Below are positions 22,101 to 31,233 of a stretch of 64,000 nucleotides of DNA, in pieces; position 1 is the first letter of the stretch, and every line of letters starts with the position of its first letter. Source of the DNA: Trifolium pratense. Its lineage: Eukaryota > Streptophyta > Magnoliopsida > Fabales > Fabaceae. The stretch is taken from NCBI RefSeq assembly GCF_020283565.1, contig NC_060063.1, positions 36,294,635 to 36,358,634 of the forward strand, in the 5' to 3' direction. A program made the position numbers and the translations under genes. The notes beneath the pieces were generated by a model. That model made no database searches. It was not told the origin of the DNA and saw nothing but the letters and a program-made list of their open reading frames with translations.

Positions 22101-22283
22101 TACTGTACCTGTACCTATTATTTTTCCTTTTTGATTGCCTCCAAAGCCAACAGATCCTCCTTCTTTCATAGTCAGCTTAGAAAATAGTTGTTTGTCACCA
22201 GTCATATGCCTTGAACATCCACTATCCAGATACCATGAGTGTTTCATGATACTTCTTTGAGTGGCAGGCTGTATGAGAAACAA
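19125..22283 (-). CDS. SIRE pol polyprotein
   Basis: A frame of about 1052 residues with copia domain order. Protease has [13 protein letters not shown] (D20). Integrase has a zinc finger H148/H153/C182/C185 and catalytic D212, D276, E312 (GVVERKN). Reverse transcriptase has YVDD at 738-741. RNase H has D902 in CDADYAG and further acidic sites around 943 and 978. There is no internal stop. The first listed codon is TTG; the frame opens after a TGA at 22290-22292, so translation presumably comes from gag. Relative to gag it is in the -1 frame and overlaps the gag stop. Confidence 0.93.
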   Translation of the reverse strand: MFLIQPATQRSIMKHSWYLDSGCSRHMTGDKQLFSKLTMKEGGSVGFGGNQKGKIIGTGTVGNSSLSINDVWLVDGLKHNLLSISQFCDNGYVVIFNKESCTVTKQSDNSIIFKGLRKNNVYKINLSDLNEQKVMCLLTLSEEKWIWHKRLGHANWRLISKLSKLDLVRGLPKIKYHSNTLCGSCQKGKITKSSFKPKNIVSTSRPLELLHIDLFGPVHTASINGKKYGLVIVDDYSRWTWVKFLRTKDEAYDEFSIFCKQIQNEKGYTILKVRSDHGGEFENEPFENFCEKYGILHEFSSPRTPQQNGVVERKNRTLQEMARTMMHETNVAKFLWAEAVNTACYVQNRIYIRSKLNKTAYELFKGRKPDISYFHQFGCTCYILNNKVHLKKFDARGYKGIFIGYSERSKAYRLYISETHTVEESMHVKFDDKEPDQVSELVEGLSRFQVSEDQYTDIPIYPEHPFSEEPVNVSAPTDSEQQRTEATAEPDVDESEDDEPPRNTFKYKSSHPEELILGNKDSPRKTRSQLRNEESLVGLISMMEPSKIDEALKDDAWIVAMQEELNQFQRNDVWTLVPKPSHKNIIGTKWVFRNKLNEQGEVVRNKARLVAQGYSQQEGIDYTETFAPVARLEAIRLLLSYAVNHGITLYQMDVKSAFLNGFISEEVYVKQPPGFEDVSNPEHVFKLKKSLYGLKQAPRAWYDRLSNFLLEKGFEKGKVDCTLFRKTTKEDILIIQIYVDDIIFGSTNASLCKNFSKIMQDEFEMSMMGELKFFLGIQINQKKEGTYVLQSKYTKELLKKFNLDDCKIMNTPMHSTTNMSKSEDEGKVDQKVYRGMIGSLLYLTVSRPDILFSVCLCARFQSDPRESHLTAVKRIFRYLKGTTNLGLLYKKSNDYVLNGFCDADYAGDKIERKSTSGNCQFVGENLISWASKRQTTIALSTAEAEYISAAKCCTQLLWLKYQLEDYQVSSHNIPLYCDNTAAIHLSKNPILHSRAKHIEIKHHFIRDYVQRGIIDIKFVDTENQWADIFTKALPVERFDFIKKHLNMFSISE

Positions 22284-22285
22284 CT

Positions 22286-24685
22286 TTAATCATTGCGATA
22301 GAACTCTTCATCAAGGTTAATGATAAAGTCATCCCAATATTCTTCCTCTTCATTTATCAAGTTCTGATTGTTAACTTGAGAACTTGTCAGCCATTGGTCT
22401 AGGACATAAGCCCTTCTTCCTTTGCATAGGACTTGTTTCCATACTTTAGGTAGGACATATCCTTTCCTAGTTGATAAATCTGAATGATACATTATTTCAG
22501 CTTTTGGTACCCATCTTCTGGGTCCACGCTTGTTAGTCCATACATGCTTACTATGTTGTCTAGTGTTAGAGAAAAATCTTGGTTTGGAATAATGACCTTT
22601 TTGAAACTTTTTCTTTTGAAATCTGTTATTATTCCAGGATTTGGATTGTTTATGATTCCAGGGTTTGTATTTATCATCAATCCCATGTTCTGATTGATTA
22701 TATCTACTGACTCTAGAATCATAAATAATCTGAGTCCTGTACTTCATCTGAGATTTAGAATTTTTTCTTTTAAAAACTTCTGATCTTTTAGATTGACAGG
22801 CTTCAGGTACTGAAGTTCCTTTGGATCCAGAATTTGAAGTCTCAGATGTTGTAGCTTTCAGAACTTCTGAACTAATGTTCTCAGGTTCTGAACAACTTCT
22901 ATCTTCTGAACTTTTCTTTCCAGATCCTGAGGAACTGGGTTCCTCTGAGCTGTCAGCTTCTAAATCACTCAGATCATCATTGTTATTTTCAACAATACCA
23001 GGATTCTTTCCCTCTTCACTGGATGGAACAACATAATAAACCCAAGATTTTCCAACCTTTTTGGCAGAGGTCTTCAGCTTTGAATATGTTCTACCATATT
23101 CATAGCCAAGTCCCTCTCCTCTATGTCTCATGACATTATAAACAAGATTAGCAGCTTTGCTCTTACCAAGGTTGAGATGCACAAACTGTTGAAGAGCTAT
23201 TTCCTGCTCATCAATAGGTTTGTGACAAACAGCACAACCCTTTTCAAAGTCATTTACTCTATTCAGAGTTTCTTGATACAGACCTTGAAAATGTTCTGCT
23301 TGTTCAGTCAGAGTGTTAAGCTTTTCTTGTAAAACTTTTTGTTTACTTAACACTCTGAGATGTTTCTCAATGACCTTGTTAAGTGCAGTTATAAGTTGAG
23401 ATTTAGAGCAGTCAGAAAATACCTCATCAGTTACTTCAGAATCTGATTCTGATTCTGATTCATCCTCTGAGTCTGCATCTGAGTCAGTTGAAGCCATCAG
23501 GGCTAGATTTGCCTCTTCTTCTTCCTCAACTTCTTCCTCAGATGATAGCTCTTCAAAAGTAGCCATCAGACTCTTTTTCAATTTGCTCTTGAATTGTTGC
23601 TTCTTTGAGCTGTATCTTTTGCTTTTGTCTTTAGCAGACATTTCTGGACAATCAGCAATAAAGTGTCCTGGCTTCTTACAGTTGAAGCAGTTCTTCTGAT
23701 CATCCTTTTTGCTGACAAAGTTTCTGGAACTGTTACCTCTGAAATTTCTTTTGTTAAATCTGTTCCATTGCTGAAACTTGGTGAATAAAGCAAACTCATC
23801 CTCATCCATCTCATCCTCTTGACCATCAGCAGAAGATTCTTCTTCAATATCAAGAAGCTGAGTCTTAAGAGCCTTAGAAGTAGTCTTAGTTGACTGTAAA
23901 GCCACTGACTTAGACTTCTTCTTAGTTTCTGAGTCAGCATCCAGAACCATCTCATGGCTTCTGAGATTGCTTATCAGAGCTTCAAGACTCAGAGTCTTGA
24001 GATTTTGAGCTTCCTCTATTGCAGTGACCTTAGGTCTCCAAGCAATAGGAAGACTCCTCAGAATCTTCTGAACATGGTCATAAGTAGAGTAACTTCTCTT
24101 TAGAGCTTTAAGACCAGATACAAGGATTTGAAACCTTGTAAACATAGTCTCAATAGTTTCATCATGTTTCATAGTGAACAACTCATACTGCCTTATCAAG
24201 AGACTAGCCTTAGCCTCTTGAACCTTTTCATTTCCATCATAGGTAGCACACATAGAGTCAAAGATAGATTTAGCAGTAGACTTGTTCTCTATTCTGACAT
24301 AATCCTCATGTCTAATAGCACCAACAACAATATCCTTTACTCTATGATGCTTAGTGTAGGTTTTTAAGTTAGCTGGTGTGAGTAACTTTCTATGCTCAAT
24401 GGACAATCTTCCATGTTCATTTAAGTTTTCAAAAGTTACTCCCAGCTCAACCAAATCCCACAACTCATGATCAATAGCAGTAATATTGCTATACAGTCTT
24501 TCCTTCCACCACTCAAATAATGATGCATCACCATTGAATATAGGGGCTTTTCTATTGCCACTATGTTCATGTGATTCATTACTTAAGTAGTCAAAACCAA
24601 AAGCATTTCTTGGACCACCACCAGCACCACTGGCCTCACCGGCTTCACCGGTTGTTCTAGTACTACTATCGTCTCCTCCAGACAT
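22286..24685 (-). CDS. SIRE gag protein
   Basis: A 799-residue protein starting [10 protein letters not shown], 68 bp downstream of the 5' LTR edge. The first ~250 residues are a copia gag core (UBN2-like), followed by a CCHC zinc knuckle at about 333-346 ([14 protein letters not shown]), a long acidic run (about 378-425) and a coiled-coil-like region at 430-480. The tail is basic and aromatic-rich (about 640-740). This long extension after the knuckle is characteristic of Sireviruses. The frame stops at 22286-22288, just before pol. Confidence 0.9.
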   Translation of the reverse strand: MSGGDDSSTRTTGEAGEASGAGGGPRNAFGFDYLSNESHEHSGNRKAPIFNGDASLFEWWKERLYSNITAIDHELWDLVELGVTFENLNEHGRLSIEHRKLLTPANLKTYTKHHRVKDIVVGAIRHEDYVRIENKSTAKSIFDSMCATYDGNEKVQEAKASLLIRQYELFTMKHDETIETMFTRFQILVSGLKALKRSYSTYDHVQKILRSLPIAWRPKVTAIEEAQNLKTLSLEALISNLRSHEMVLDADSETKKKSKSVALQSTKTTSKALKTQLLDIEEESSADGQEDEMDEDEFALFTKFQQWNRFNKRNFRGNSSRNFVSKKDDQKNCFNCKKPGHFIADCPEMSAKDKSKRYSSKKQQFKSKLKKSLMATFEELSSEEEVEEEEEANLALMASTDSDADSEDESESESDSEVTDEVFSDCSKSQLITALNKVIEKHLRVLSKQKVLQEKLNTLTEQAEHFQGLYQETLNRVNDFEKGCAVCHKPIDEQEIALQQFVHLNLGKSKAANLVYNVMRHRGEGLGYEYGRTYSKLKTSAKKVGKSWVYYVVPSSEEGKNPGIVENNNDDLSDLEADSSEEPSSSGSGKKSSEDRSCSEPENISSEVLKATTSETSNSGSKGTSVPEACQSKRSEVFKRKNSKSQMKYRTQIIYDSRVSRYNQSEHGIDDKYKPWNHKQSKSWNNNRFQKKKFQKGHYSKPRFFSNTRQHSKHVWTNKRGPRRWVPKAEIMYHSDLSTRKGYVLPKVWKQVLCKGRRAYVLDQWLTSSQVNNQNLINEEEEYWDDFIINLDEEFYRND

Positions 24686-24739
24686 AGTGTTCTCACAAGA
24701 TCTTTACTGTCTCACTGTTAAGTGAAAGTAACAAACCAG

Positions 24740-24751
24740 GCTCTGATACCA
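24740..24751 (-). other. SIRE primer-binding site (tRNA-iMet)
   Basis: TGGTATCAGAGC on the minus strand, two bases from the LTR edge at 24754, complementary to initiator tRNA-Met. Confidence 0.9.
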
Positions 24752-24753
24752 AT

Positions 24754-25826
24754 TGAAGGTGTGAAAACACAAGAAGGGGGGGTTGAATTGTGTTTTAGCC
24801 AAGTTTAAAACTTTTTCAAGTTCTTAACTTAACTACAACAGCAGCGGATAAATAACACAATTAAACAAGTAAGAAAGAGAGATCACACAGGCAATTTATA
24901 CTGGTTCCTCTCACAAAACGAGAGTAGTCCAGTCCCCTTGCACTTCCAAGGGATTTCACTATAATCACACAAGATTACACCTGCTCAAGCACACAAGCAA
25001 GAGACTTCTCAACAATGCTCAAGCACACAAGCTTAAGACTTCACACTTAAGCACACAAGCTTAAGTTTCTCAAGTTACAAAAAGTATATAACAATATACA
25101 AATGCTCTTAACAGAACCTAATGAGAGTCAATACAAAGAGTACAGAGTATCAGACTAAAGTGCAAAAACACTTAACAGAGGTTCAGAGCTTGTATATCAC
25201 AGAGTTCAGAGTTTGTTCAGCACGAGTTCAAATCTTGATAATTCTATATATTGTTGTAGCTGAATCTTCTAGTATATATACCACTAGAAAAGAGTCGTTG
25301 CAAAAGGAGCCGTTGGAGTAGAAAACTTTTGTCTTCAAGCAGCCTGTCTTGATGCAGTTTGTTTGTATCCAAAACTGAGTAAGAGTTTCAGCTACTTTGA
25401 CTACTGCAGAGTGGACTTTCCTTATTCAGCTAACAAAACTGAAGACCCACGTTCTCAAGAGAGTACAGACAAACTGAGTGTATCTGAACTGATCAGGCTT
25501 GAAAGGTCCTTTTCTTCATTGGTAGAAGAGTTGACTTGAAGAGAGAATCTTCACAGATTTCAAGAAGCTCTTCAGAGTTTGATGAAGCTTGTAGTCAGTC
25601 AAGAAGTTCTGAAGTCTTCATCCTCTGAATGTTGTAACTTCTGAAGTCTAACATCTTCTGAGCGCGTGAACTTCTGAACACACATCTTCTGAAGGTTCAT
25701 TCAGAGCATTATATCTGCACACTTAAAATAAATTTTTAGTCCTTCCAATTGTTTATTAATACTTTGTTATCATCAAAACCTTAAGAGGTTTAGGGGCTAA
25801 TTTTTTAAATCAATTTTGTTCCAACA
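24754..25826 (-). repeat. SIRE 5' LTR
   Basis: An uninterrupted 1073-bp LTR, TGAAGGTG...CCAACA on the + strand. Target duplication CAATG follows. The + strand contains many CTTCTGAA/GTTCAGAG words and AAGCACACAAGC repeats. Confidence 0.93.
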
Positions 25827-25830
25827 CAAT

Positions 25831-26025
25831 GCATAATGTAGTCATATGAAATCTATAACATGCAAAAAAATGTCAATGACAGTTAATCAAATACCTATGA
25901 CTCCACCATATCCATATCAGTAGGCCAAAAGGTAAACAATACATAAGGATAGACTATGCCATAACATAATCCTAACTGCAAAGTGTTTTGAATGCAGTCT
26001 ATAACCACAGTTACGGCCTTAATAA
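25831..26025 (+). repeat. Dispersed repeat A, right half
   Basis: Matches 30580-30775 from GCATAATGTAGTCA onward with substitutions and small indels. It is the continuation of 4086-4210, separated from it by the SIRE element. Confidence 0.7.
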
Positions 26026-26312
26026 TTATATTGTTTGAATAAATTTCCAGCCTTGGATTAATTGCTAGCAACTTAGTAACACCTATATATGTCCTCTCCA
26101 AAGGATGCCTTTAACATTGTGGAGCGTTTTATTTTAATAAATTTTGCCTATGCTTCTCCCAAAAACAGAAAAAAGAAAAGGAGATTGATTCATCTGTTAA
26201 GAATATCGCAAGCCTTGTACCCAAAAATAAAAAAAATATCGCAAGCCTTTAATTATTTAGTCATTTGTTTATATATAATTAGGCTTTATATTTTCTTTTT
26301 GGTACAAAATAA
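26026..26312. other. 3' flank of the broken PMEI gene
   Basis: AT-rich with a short duplicated block AATATCGCAAGCCTT near 26202 and 26236. No other feature is seen. Confidence 0.3.
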
Positions 26313-27160
26313 TTAGGTATTTATCACATAAGATAACATTCTAATAATAATCTCTGCAACCAGATTAACAACATTAACATATTTTGGAAGTACAGAGGTA
26401 TCCTCATAAGGAGGGTCACTCGGTGACTCTCCTGAAAGACATATAAAAGCATCAAATTGGATAGTTTTCATGCTTTCAACCACAGATTCGTAATCTCCTG
26501 TCTTGAAGAGTTTATCAACATCCTCAAACGTATGAAGGGCACCCTTTTGGATACCAAAAAGTTCTTGTTAGAAATATTATAAAACCATTGATATGACTCT
26601 ATCCTAACACCTTAAGATTTTGGGATAATCGGTTATTTAACATGGTATCAGAGCCTCTGTGACTAAGTGGTCTAGAGTTCGATCCCCACTCCCCTCACTT
26701 TCTGATTAAAAAGTGGAATTTAAGCATATGGTAGGTGGGCCTATGCATTATCCACGCTTCAAGCCTAAGTGGGATCTTGCGTGAGGGAGCGTGTTAGAAA
26801 TATTATAAAACCATTGATATGACTCTATCCTAACACCTTAAGATTTTGGGATAATCGGTTATTTAACAGTTCTGAACACATATTGTAATGGTATGTTAGG
26901 TTGAAATTACTACCACTATGTGCAATTAAACTGTCGAGTAGCTTGACGGTGTTGGTCACATTGACACGAAGAGCGTCAATGGTGTATTGTGTAAGGCTAA
27001 CAAGATCGCGACTTGTCCCAGGTTTTGCATTGAGAAGATTTGAACAAAATGTATAATCTGTGACGTTCTTGCAAATGGCATCAACGTTTACAACTTTGAC
27101 CGCATAACAAGACGTAACACATAAAATAAACACCACTGCATAGGAGAATATACGAACCAT
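26313..27160 (-). pseudogene. PMEI/invertase-inhibitor gene split by a TRIM
   Basis: The start at 27160 gives MVRIFSYAVVFILCVTSCYA, a clear secretory signal peptide. The following motif (ICKNVTDYTFCSNLL, PGT, then LTQYTIDALRVNVTNT) is typical of the PMEI/invertase-inhibitor family, small extracellular helical proteins with four conserved cysteines that block pectin methylesterase or acid invertase. At 26869 the frame enters a TRIM and stops after 12 foreign residues (26825). Beyond the TRIM, 26560-26313 continues the same domain in the matching frame: GALHTFEDVDKLFKTGDYES, the fourth cysteine, then LVAEIIIRM and a TAA. One TRIM copy is thus the only visible lesion. Inhibitor target cannot be assigned. 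Confidence 0.85.
26566..26868 (+). mobile_element. TRIM (miniature LTR retrotransposon)
   Basis: 303 bp with two identical 77-bp terminal repeats (26566-26642 and 26792-26868; TGTTAGAAAT...TTATTTAACA). A primer-binding site TGGTATCAGAGCC follows directly at 26643, and a purine-rich GTGAGGGAGCG precedes the second repeat. Target duplication GTTCT lies at 26561-26565 and 26869-26873. The 149-bp interior is non-coding, so the element is non-autonomous. Identical repeats imply recent insertion. It interrupts a PMEI exon. Confidence 0.95.
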
Positions 27161-27220
27161 TTTATTTGCTGATAATGTAGGAATTTCCTTTGGTTTCACT
27201 TCACTCCTTCAATTAACCAC

Positions 27221-27231
27221 ATATATATAGT
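27221..27231 (-). promoter_or_regulatory. TATA box of the PMEI gene
   Basis: CTATATATATG on the minus strand, about 60 bases upstream of the ATG at 27160. It supports that ATG over the upstream in-frame ATG at 27199, which would sit at or before the expected transcription start. Confidence 0.5.
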
Positions 27232-27300
27232 TCGCGGGGAAGGAAAAAAAAGATTTTTTATTTTTTAAACAAATAACACGAAAATAGTTATCTTGTTGAA

Positions 27301-27485
27301 GAATTTAATTTATATGCACCGTCAGTGTAAAGTTATTTTTCACATGCATCCAATAATATACTGACACACGATGTATGGTATTTAAAAACACATGATGTGT
27401 CACATTCATTAAATGATATGACAACACATCACTGGATGTATGTGTAAGAAATCTTTACACCGACAGTACACAACAATTAAACTCT
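27301..27485. mobile_element. MITE with ~50-bp inverted ends
   Basis: The left end (27301-27352: TTTAATTTATATGCACCGTC, then AGTGTAAAG and GCATCCA) is mirrored by the right end (27433-27485: TGGATG, then CTTTACACCGACAGT and AATTAAA). The interior is non-coding. The terminal duplication is not clear, so the superfamily is unassigned. Confidence 0.6.
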
Positions 27486-27745
27486 ATTTTGAAAGTTTTT
27501 GGTCAAAACGTGATAATTATGTTGACTCAATTCAAAGAATTTTTCACTCCTTTAATTAATACTCCATCCGTAACACTATATAAGCAAAAATTATTTTTCT
27601 AGGTTCATTGTATAATTAATGTATTGGTATATATTATAGACCAAATACATTAATAACCTATAAATGTCATTTTTGCTTATATAGTATTACATATTATTTT
27701 GAAAGTTTTTGGTCAAAACGTGATAATTATGTTGACTCAATTCAA
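27485..27745 (+). repeat. 51-bp direct repeats around a small MITE
   Basis: The 51 bp at 27485-27535 (TATTTTGAAAGTTTTTGGTC...) recur exactly at 27695-27745. Between them lies a Stowaway-like element. A local duplication seems to have framed the insertion. Confidence 0.7.
27562..27690. mobile_element. Stowaway-like MITE
   Basis: The left end CTCCATCCGTAACACTATAT preceded by TA resembles the Stowaway terminus CTCCCTCCGT. ACTATATAAGCAAAAA near the left end is inverted as TTTTTGCTTATATAGT on the right. The outermost right bases are degraded. Confidence 0.5.
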
Positions 27746-27826
27746 TAATTATGAATCCATAAAAGCTTATAAATCTGAAATAATTGTTTTTATTGACTTT
27801 TATTTCATCTAAAATGGCTAGATATA

Positions 27827-28003
27827 CCAATCGTTAGTTGATTCAGTGGTGATTGGCGCTGCACTTGATAGGAAGGACTACCGTTCGATCCTCGCAACTG
27901 CGATAGGAAGAAGGCTGAAATCAGTTGATGTCAGAACTGACCATTGAATCAGACTAGACGGTCTAGTGGGCCGCATACTAAGCTTTGTATGGCCGAAAAG
28001 ATG
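27827..28003 (+). mobile_element. tRNA-derived SINE, second copy
   Basis: Starts CCAATCGTTAGTTGATTCAG and keeps the B-box-like CCGTTCGATCC. It matches the SINE at 382 across the head and body, then diverges near the tail. It is more degraded, and I found no clean target duplication. Confidence 0.7.
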
Positions 28004-28264
28004 TACCTTCCATGACAAGCGTAGTATATGCGTTTCCGCTTCTTCTGCTCAAAATCAGCGGAGTTATAGTAGACCATTCAGACAAGAGCAATCGAGATCT
28101 AGCAGCTTTTTTCCTTCATTCGCGAGTGAGGTTGACCGTGGCATTATTGACTACAAATTAATACATATTACTTAGCCATTATTTTCATCAAATTTTGGAT
28201 TAGTGTTACAATATAATGTTCACAAAATTTTCAAGCGTGGTTACAACTTAGCTGCCACCATCGT
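28004..28264. other. Unassigned sequence
   Basis: No credible gene is visible. A 69-codon open frame overlaps the SINE tail and looks like chance. Confidence 0.3.
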
Positions 28265-28530
28265 CACATTCTTAATTTTGCTATCAATTAACTTTAACCT
28301 ATGCGTATCAATTAATGTTTGGTTGCTAAACTTTTTTATTTGCGCCTATAATAAGCTAACCCACATTCTTAATTTTGCTATCAATTAATCTTAATCTATG
28401 CGTATCAATCAATGTTTGGTTGCTAAACTTTTTTATTTGCGCCTATAATAAGCCAACCCACATTCTTAATTTATATGTGTCAATCAACGTTTGGCTGCTA
28501 AAAAAAATTGTTTTGCGCCTATAATAAGCA
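28265..28530 (+). repeat. 97-bp tandem repeat, 2.7 copies
   Basis: Units begin CACATTCTTAATTTTGCTAT at 28265 and 28362 and CACATTCTTAATTTATAT at 28459. Each ends with GCGCCTATAATAAGC. The third copy lacks about 30 bp. It may be internal to a Helitron whose 3' end follows. Confidence 0.75.
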
Positions 28531-28946
28531 GAATTTTTGCACCACACATGTTAGAAAATTTTACATTAGAAAATTCTTAGTTAACTAACCTTCGTCGATT
28601 AAAGAAAAATTTGTTTATTAGTTTTGTAATTATTTTTATAATATTTTTTTCAACCCGCTACCTAATTTTCAACCCTAATTCTTTGGGATACCTTTTCATT
28701 TTCCACATTAAACTAAATAAATTTTCACTAGATACGAATAAATTCCAAATATACAATTCCAATATACAATTTCCACTATTTAATTCAATTCCAAATATTT
28801 CAAATATACAATTCCAAAATAAATTTAAAAAGATACGAATAAAACTTTCAATGTAGTCTATAAGAAAGTATTTCATAATATAACATAATTTCGGTTGTAT
28901 GAATTTTATCCAAATATTTTTTATTGTTACATATTACGGCTGATTA
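28531..28946. other. AT-rich stretch before Helitron end
   Basis: It contains short repeats of AATTCCAAATATACAATTCC around 28740-28815. No gene is visible. Confidence 0.3.
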
Positions 28947-28977
28947 GACCCGTGCACCGCACGGGTCGAAGTTCTAG
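28947..28977 (+). mobile_element. Helitron-like 3' terminus, second copy
   Basis: A perfect hairpin GACCCGTGC-ACC-GCACGGGTC (28947-28967) is followed six bases later by CTAG (28974-28977) and T. This is the same architecture as 1835-1865. Confidence 0.6.
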
Positions 28978-29279
28978 TATCAAATCAACAATAAGAAGAA
29001 ATCAAGATAAGATTTTTATCCAAAAAAAAAAATCGTCAAAAAAGATATTATAAAAAAAAATAAATAAAGATATGATAAAGGAATGGAGAGAGAGAGAACG
29101 ATATTTACGGCTTTGATTTTTATAGAATCTAACTAATAAATACAAAAGTTTTAGTAAAAAAGATATACTCCTTTAAACTTTTGTCAAAAAAAAAAAAATT
29201 ACTTTTTATAATTAATAAGAAACATTTTTTTTTTAAGCAAATTAATAAGAAACTTCCCTAAATAGAAATATATAAATAT
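28978..29279. other. AT-rich sequence upstream of the repeat ORF
   Basis: Homopolymer A runs and no recognisable element. A GAGAGAGAGAA stretch lies near 29088. Confidence 0.3.
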
Positions 29280-30197
29280 GTGGACACTCATTCATTCCAC
29301 TGCACACTTTTTATAGAGACAAACTTTGTTATCTTTTTCAGCGGAGCAACAACAATGATAACATATCATATCAAGATCACACTCTTTGTACCATGCAATG
29401 AAATCAAAGATGTTCCAAGCACTAGTGAAGTCTCTTCTAACACTGCAAATTATCTTCCAAAAGTAAAAGTTGAAGGTGATGAAACTATGGTGAATGATGT
29501 GGCTGAGATCAAATTTGATGACCATGAGAATCAACTTAGTGATCGAGATGTAGAAACTTTGAGGAAGAGTAGAAGACTCCCAAAACCCTCAATGAAAGCA
29601 TTAGAAGCTGTTGTTGATAAGTACGAAGAGGAGACACGTTCCAAGAGCAGGCGAGGTGTAGAAACTCCTAGGAAGAGTAGAAGACCCGCAAAACCATCAA
29701 TGAAAACACTACAGGGTGTTGTTGATAAGTACGAAAAGGAGACAAGTCGCAAGAGGAGGCAAGATGTAGAAACTTTGAGGAAGAGCAGAAGACCCCGAAA
29801 ACCATCAACAAAAGTATTAGAAGCTATTGTTGATAAGTTCGAGGAGACAAGTTGCAAGAGGAGGCGAGATGCAGAAACTTTGAGGAAGAGTAGAAGACTC
29901 TCAAAACCATCAATGAAAGCATTAGAAGCTGTTGCTGATAAGTATGAAAAGGAGACACGTTGCAAGAGGAGGCGAGGTGTAGAAGCTTTGAGGAAGAGCA
30001 GAAGACCTGCAAAACCATCAACGAAAGCACTAGAGGATGTTGTCGACAAGTACGAAGAGGATACACGTTCCAAGAGCAGGCGAGGAGTAGAAACTCTGAG
30101 GAAGAGTAGAAGACTCCCAAAACCATCGACGAAAGCACTAGAAGCTGTTGTTGATAAGTATGAAGAGGAGACAAGTTGCAAGAGGAGGCGAGTGTAA
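29280..30197 (+). CDS. Basic protein of six 36-residue repeats
   Basis: An open frame of 305 codons. After a non-repetitive acidic N-terminus (about 40-90), residues 91-305 are six tandem units of 36 residues (one of 35) with consensus VETLRKSRRLPKPSMKALEA followed by VVDKYEEETRSKRRRG. Units start at about residues 91, 127, 163, 198, 234 and 270. RKSRR-x-x-KPS recalls AT-hook-like or nuclear-localisation clusters, and the KALEAVVDKYEEE part should be helical, so a nucleic-acid-binding nuclear protein is possible. The first ~25 codons may be intron: TTTTTCAG at 29334-29341 is a good acceptor just before ATG 29355. I do not recognise the family. It could be a fragment of a larger gene. Confidence 0.5.
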   Translation: MDTHSFHCTLFIETNFVIFFSGATTMITYHIKITLFVPCNEIKDVPSTSEVSSNTANYLPKVKVEGDETMVNDVAEIKFDDHENQLSDRDVETLRKSRRLPKPSMKALEAVVDKYEEETRSKSRRGVETPRKSRRPAKPSMKTLQGVVDKYEKETSRKRRQDVETLRKSRRPRKPSTKVLEAIVDKFEETSCKRRRDAETLRKSRRLSKPSMKALEAVADKYEKETRCKRRRGVEALRKSRRPAKPSTKALEDVVDKYEEDTRSKSRRGVETLRKSRRLPKPSTKALEAVVDKYEEETSCKRRRV

Positions 30198-30454
30198 GGT
30201 TTACAATGCATAATGAATATGACAAACTGATAAAAGTCATTCTTGTAGTTTATTTCCTTTTACGTGTTTTTTTTTTTTTTTTCTTTTTGTTACTGGGATT
30301 CGATCACATCCGTCGGACAATTTGCAATATGTTACTGGAATTTTTTATTTGGTTTGTTTATGATTTTTCTTATTTGGTTTTGTTACTTAGAATTTGATCA
30401 CTAACTAATTCCACTCCTCACCGATCCATGTGGTATATCTAATTATCAAGACAT
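30198..30454. other. 3' flank of the repeat ORF
   Basis: Holds an 18-base T run near 30267. No gene or clear polyadenylation signal is identified. Confidence 0.3.
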
Positions 30455-30775
30455 GTAAAAAGTCCCAGTTGTTCAATAAAAGATTATAGCCATTGACTAA
30501 TATACAGTTCACTTCTAAATCATATGTTGAGCTCTTACACCTTAGTGGCTCAAGAGTCAAGACAACAACAATGTTCAATGCATAATGTAGTCACATAAAA
30601 TCCATAACATGCAAAAATATGTCAATGACAGTTAATCAAATACCTATGGACAAAAGGTAAAGACAACAAGCAGCAACCACAACCACAATACATAAGGTCA
30701 GACTACGCCATAATCCTAACTGCAAGTGTTTTAAAAAATTGCAGTCCACAACCACAATTACTTCCTTAACAATGT
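30455..30775 (+). repeat. Dispersed repeat A, uninterrupted copy
   Basis: 30455-30579 matches 4086-4210 and 30580-30775 matches 25831-26025. It therefore shows the sequence without the SIRE element and without the extra segment at 4211-4917. Confidence 0.75.
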
Positions 30776-31233
30776 TGAAAAGTACACAACTACCGTATTT
30801 ATTTACGACTGCATTTTTTCACAATTGTTTTCACTTTCGGTATTTGAAATGTAACCACAGTTTGCAACTGCACCGCTACTTGAAACCATTTTGAATCCAA
30901 GAATCTATTCTAGTATAGCTGGAATTCATGCAATAGATTATTAGACTAAACAAACATGGCGAGAGAAATTACTATCACAAAAAAGTATTCATGCCCATAA
31001 GTGCAAGCTAAAATCAACTTTCACATGAATTACTAGCCAATTATTAAGACTTATATACATCGCGGTATTGAAAAAGGTTAACAAATTTAAAAACAAAACC
31101 AACATTTGTGTAAGTAGGAAATGCAAAACGTTAACTAAACTATCTCAAACTAGCTCCAATCAAGTCCTGAACAAGTATTCAAATCGAATATGGAACACGA
31201 TAACAAATTAAGGCTAAATACCTGAAAACTTGA
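30776..31233. other. 3' flank of the mTERF gene
   Basis: Non-coding. It probably includes the mTERF 3' UTR, but no unambiguous signal is seen. Confidence 0.3.

Larger units (their letters stand above)
4923..25826 (-). mobile_element. Complete SIRE-type Ty1-copia retrotransposon (with nested Tekay)
   Basis: A full-length element of about 12 kb once the nested Tekay is removed. Target duplication CAATG lies at 4918-4922 and 25827-25831. In element order it has the 5' LTR (24754-25826), a primer-binding site for initiator tRNA-Met, gag, pol, an env-like gene, an opposite-strand acidic ORF, several polypurine tracts and the 3' LTR (4923-5714 plus 14581-14861). Each LTR is 1073 bp; I count three substitutions between them, so insertion was recent. 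Large gag, env-like gene and multiple polypurine tracts are hallmarks of Sireviruses. Confidence 0.92.

Noticed and set aside
26643..26700. tRNA-like or pol III promoter sequence inside the TRIM (GAGTTCGATCCCC)
   Set aside because: It directly follows a primer-binding site between two identical LTRs, and no cloverleaf is possible.
29531..30211. 226-codon minus-strand frame opposite the repeat protein
   Set aside because: It is the mirror of a 108-bp in-frame repeat without stops on that strand; leucine/serine-rich translation has no independent support.
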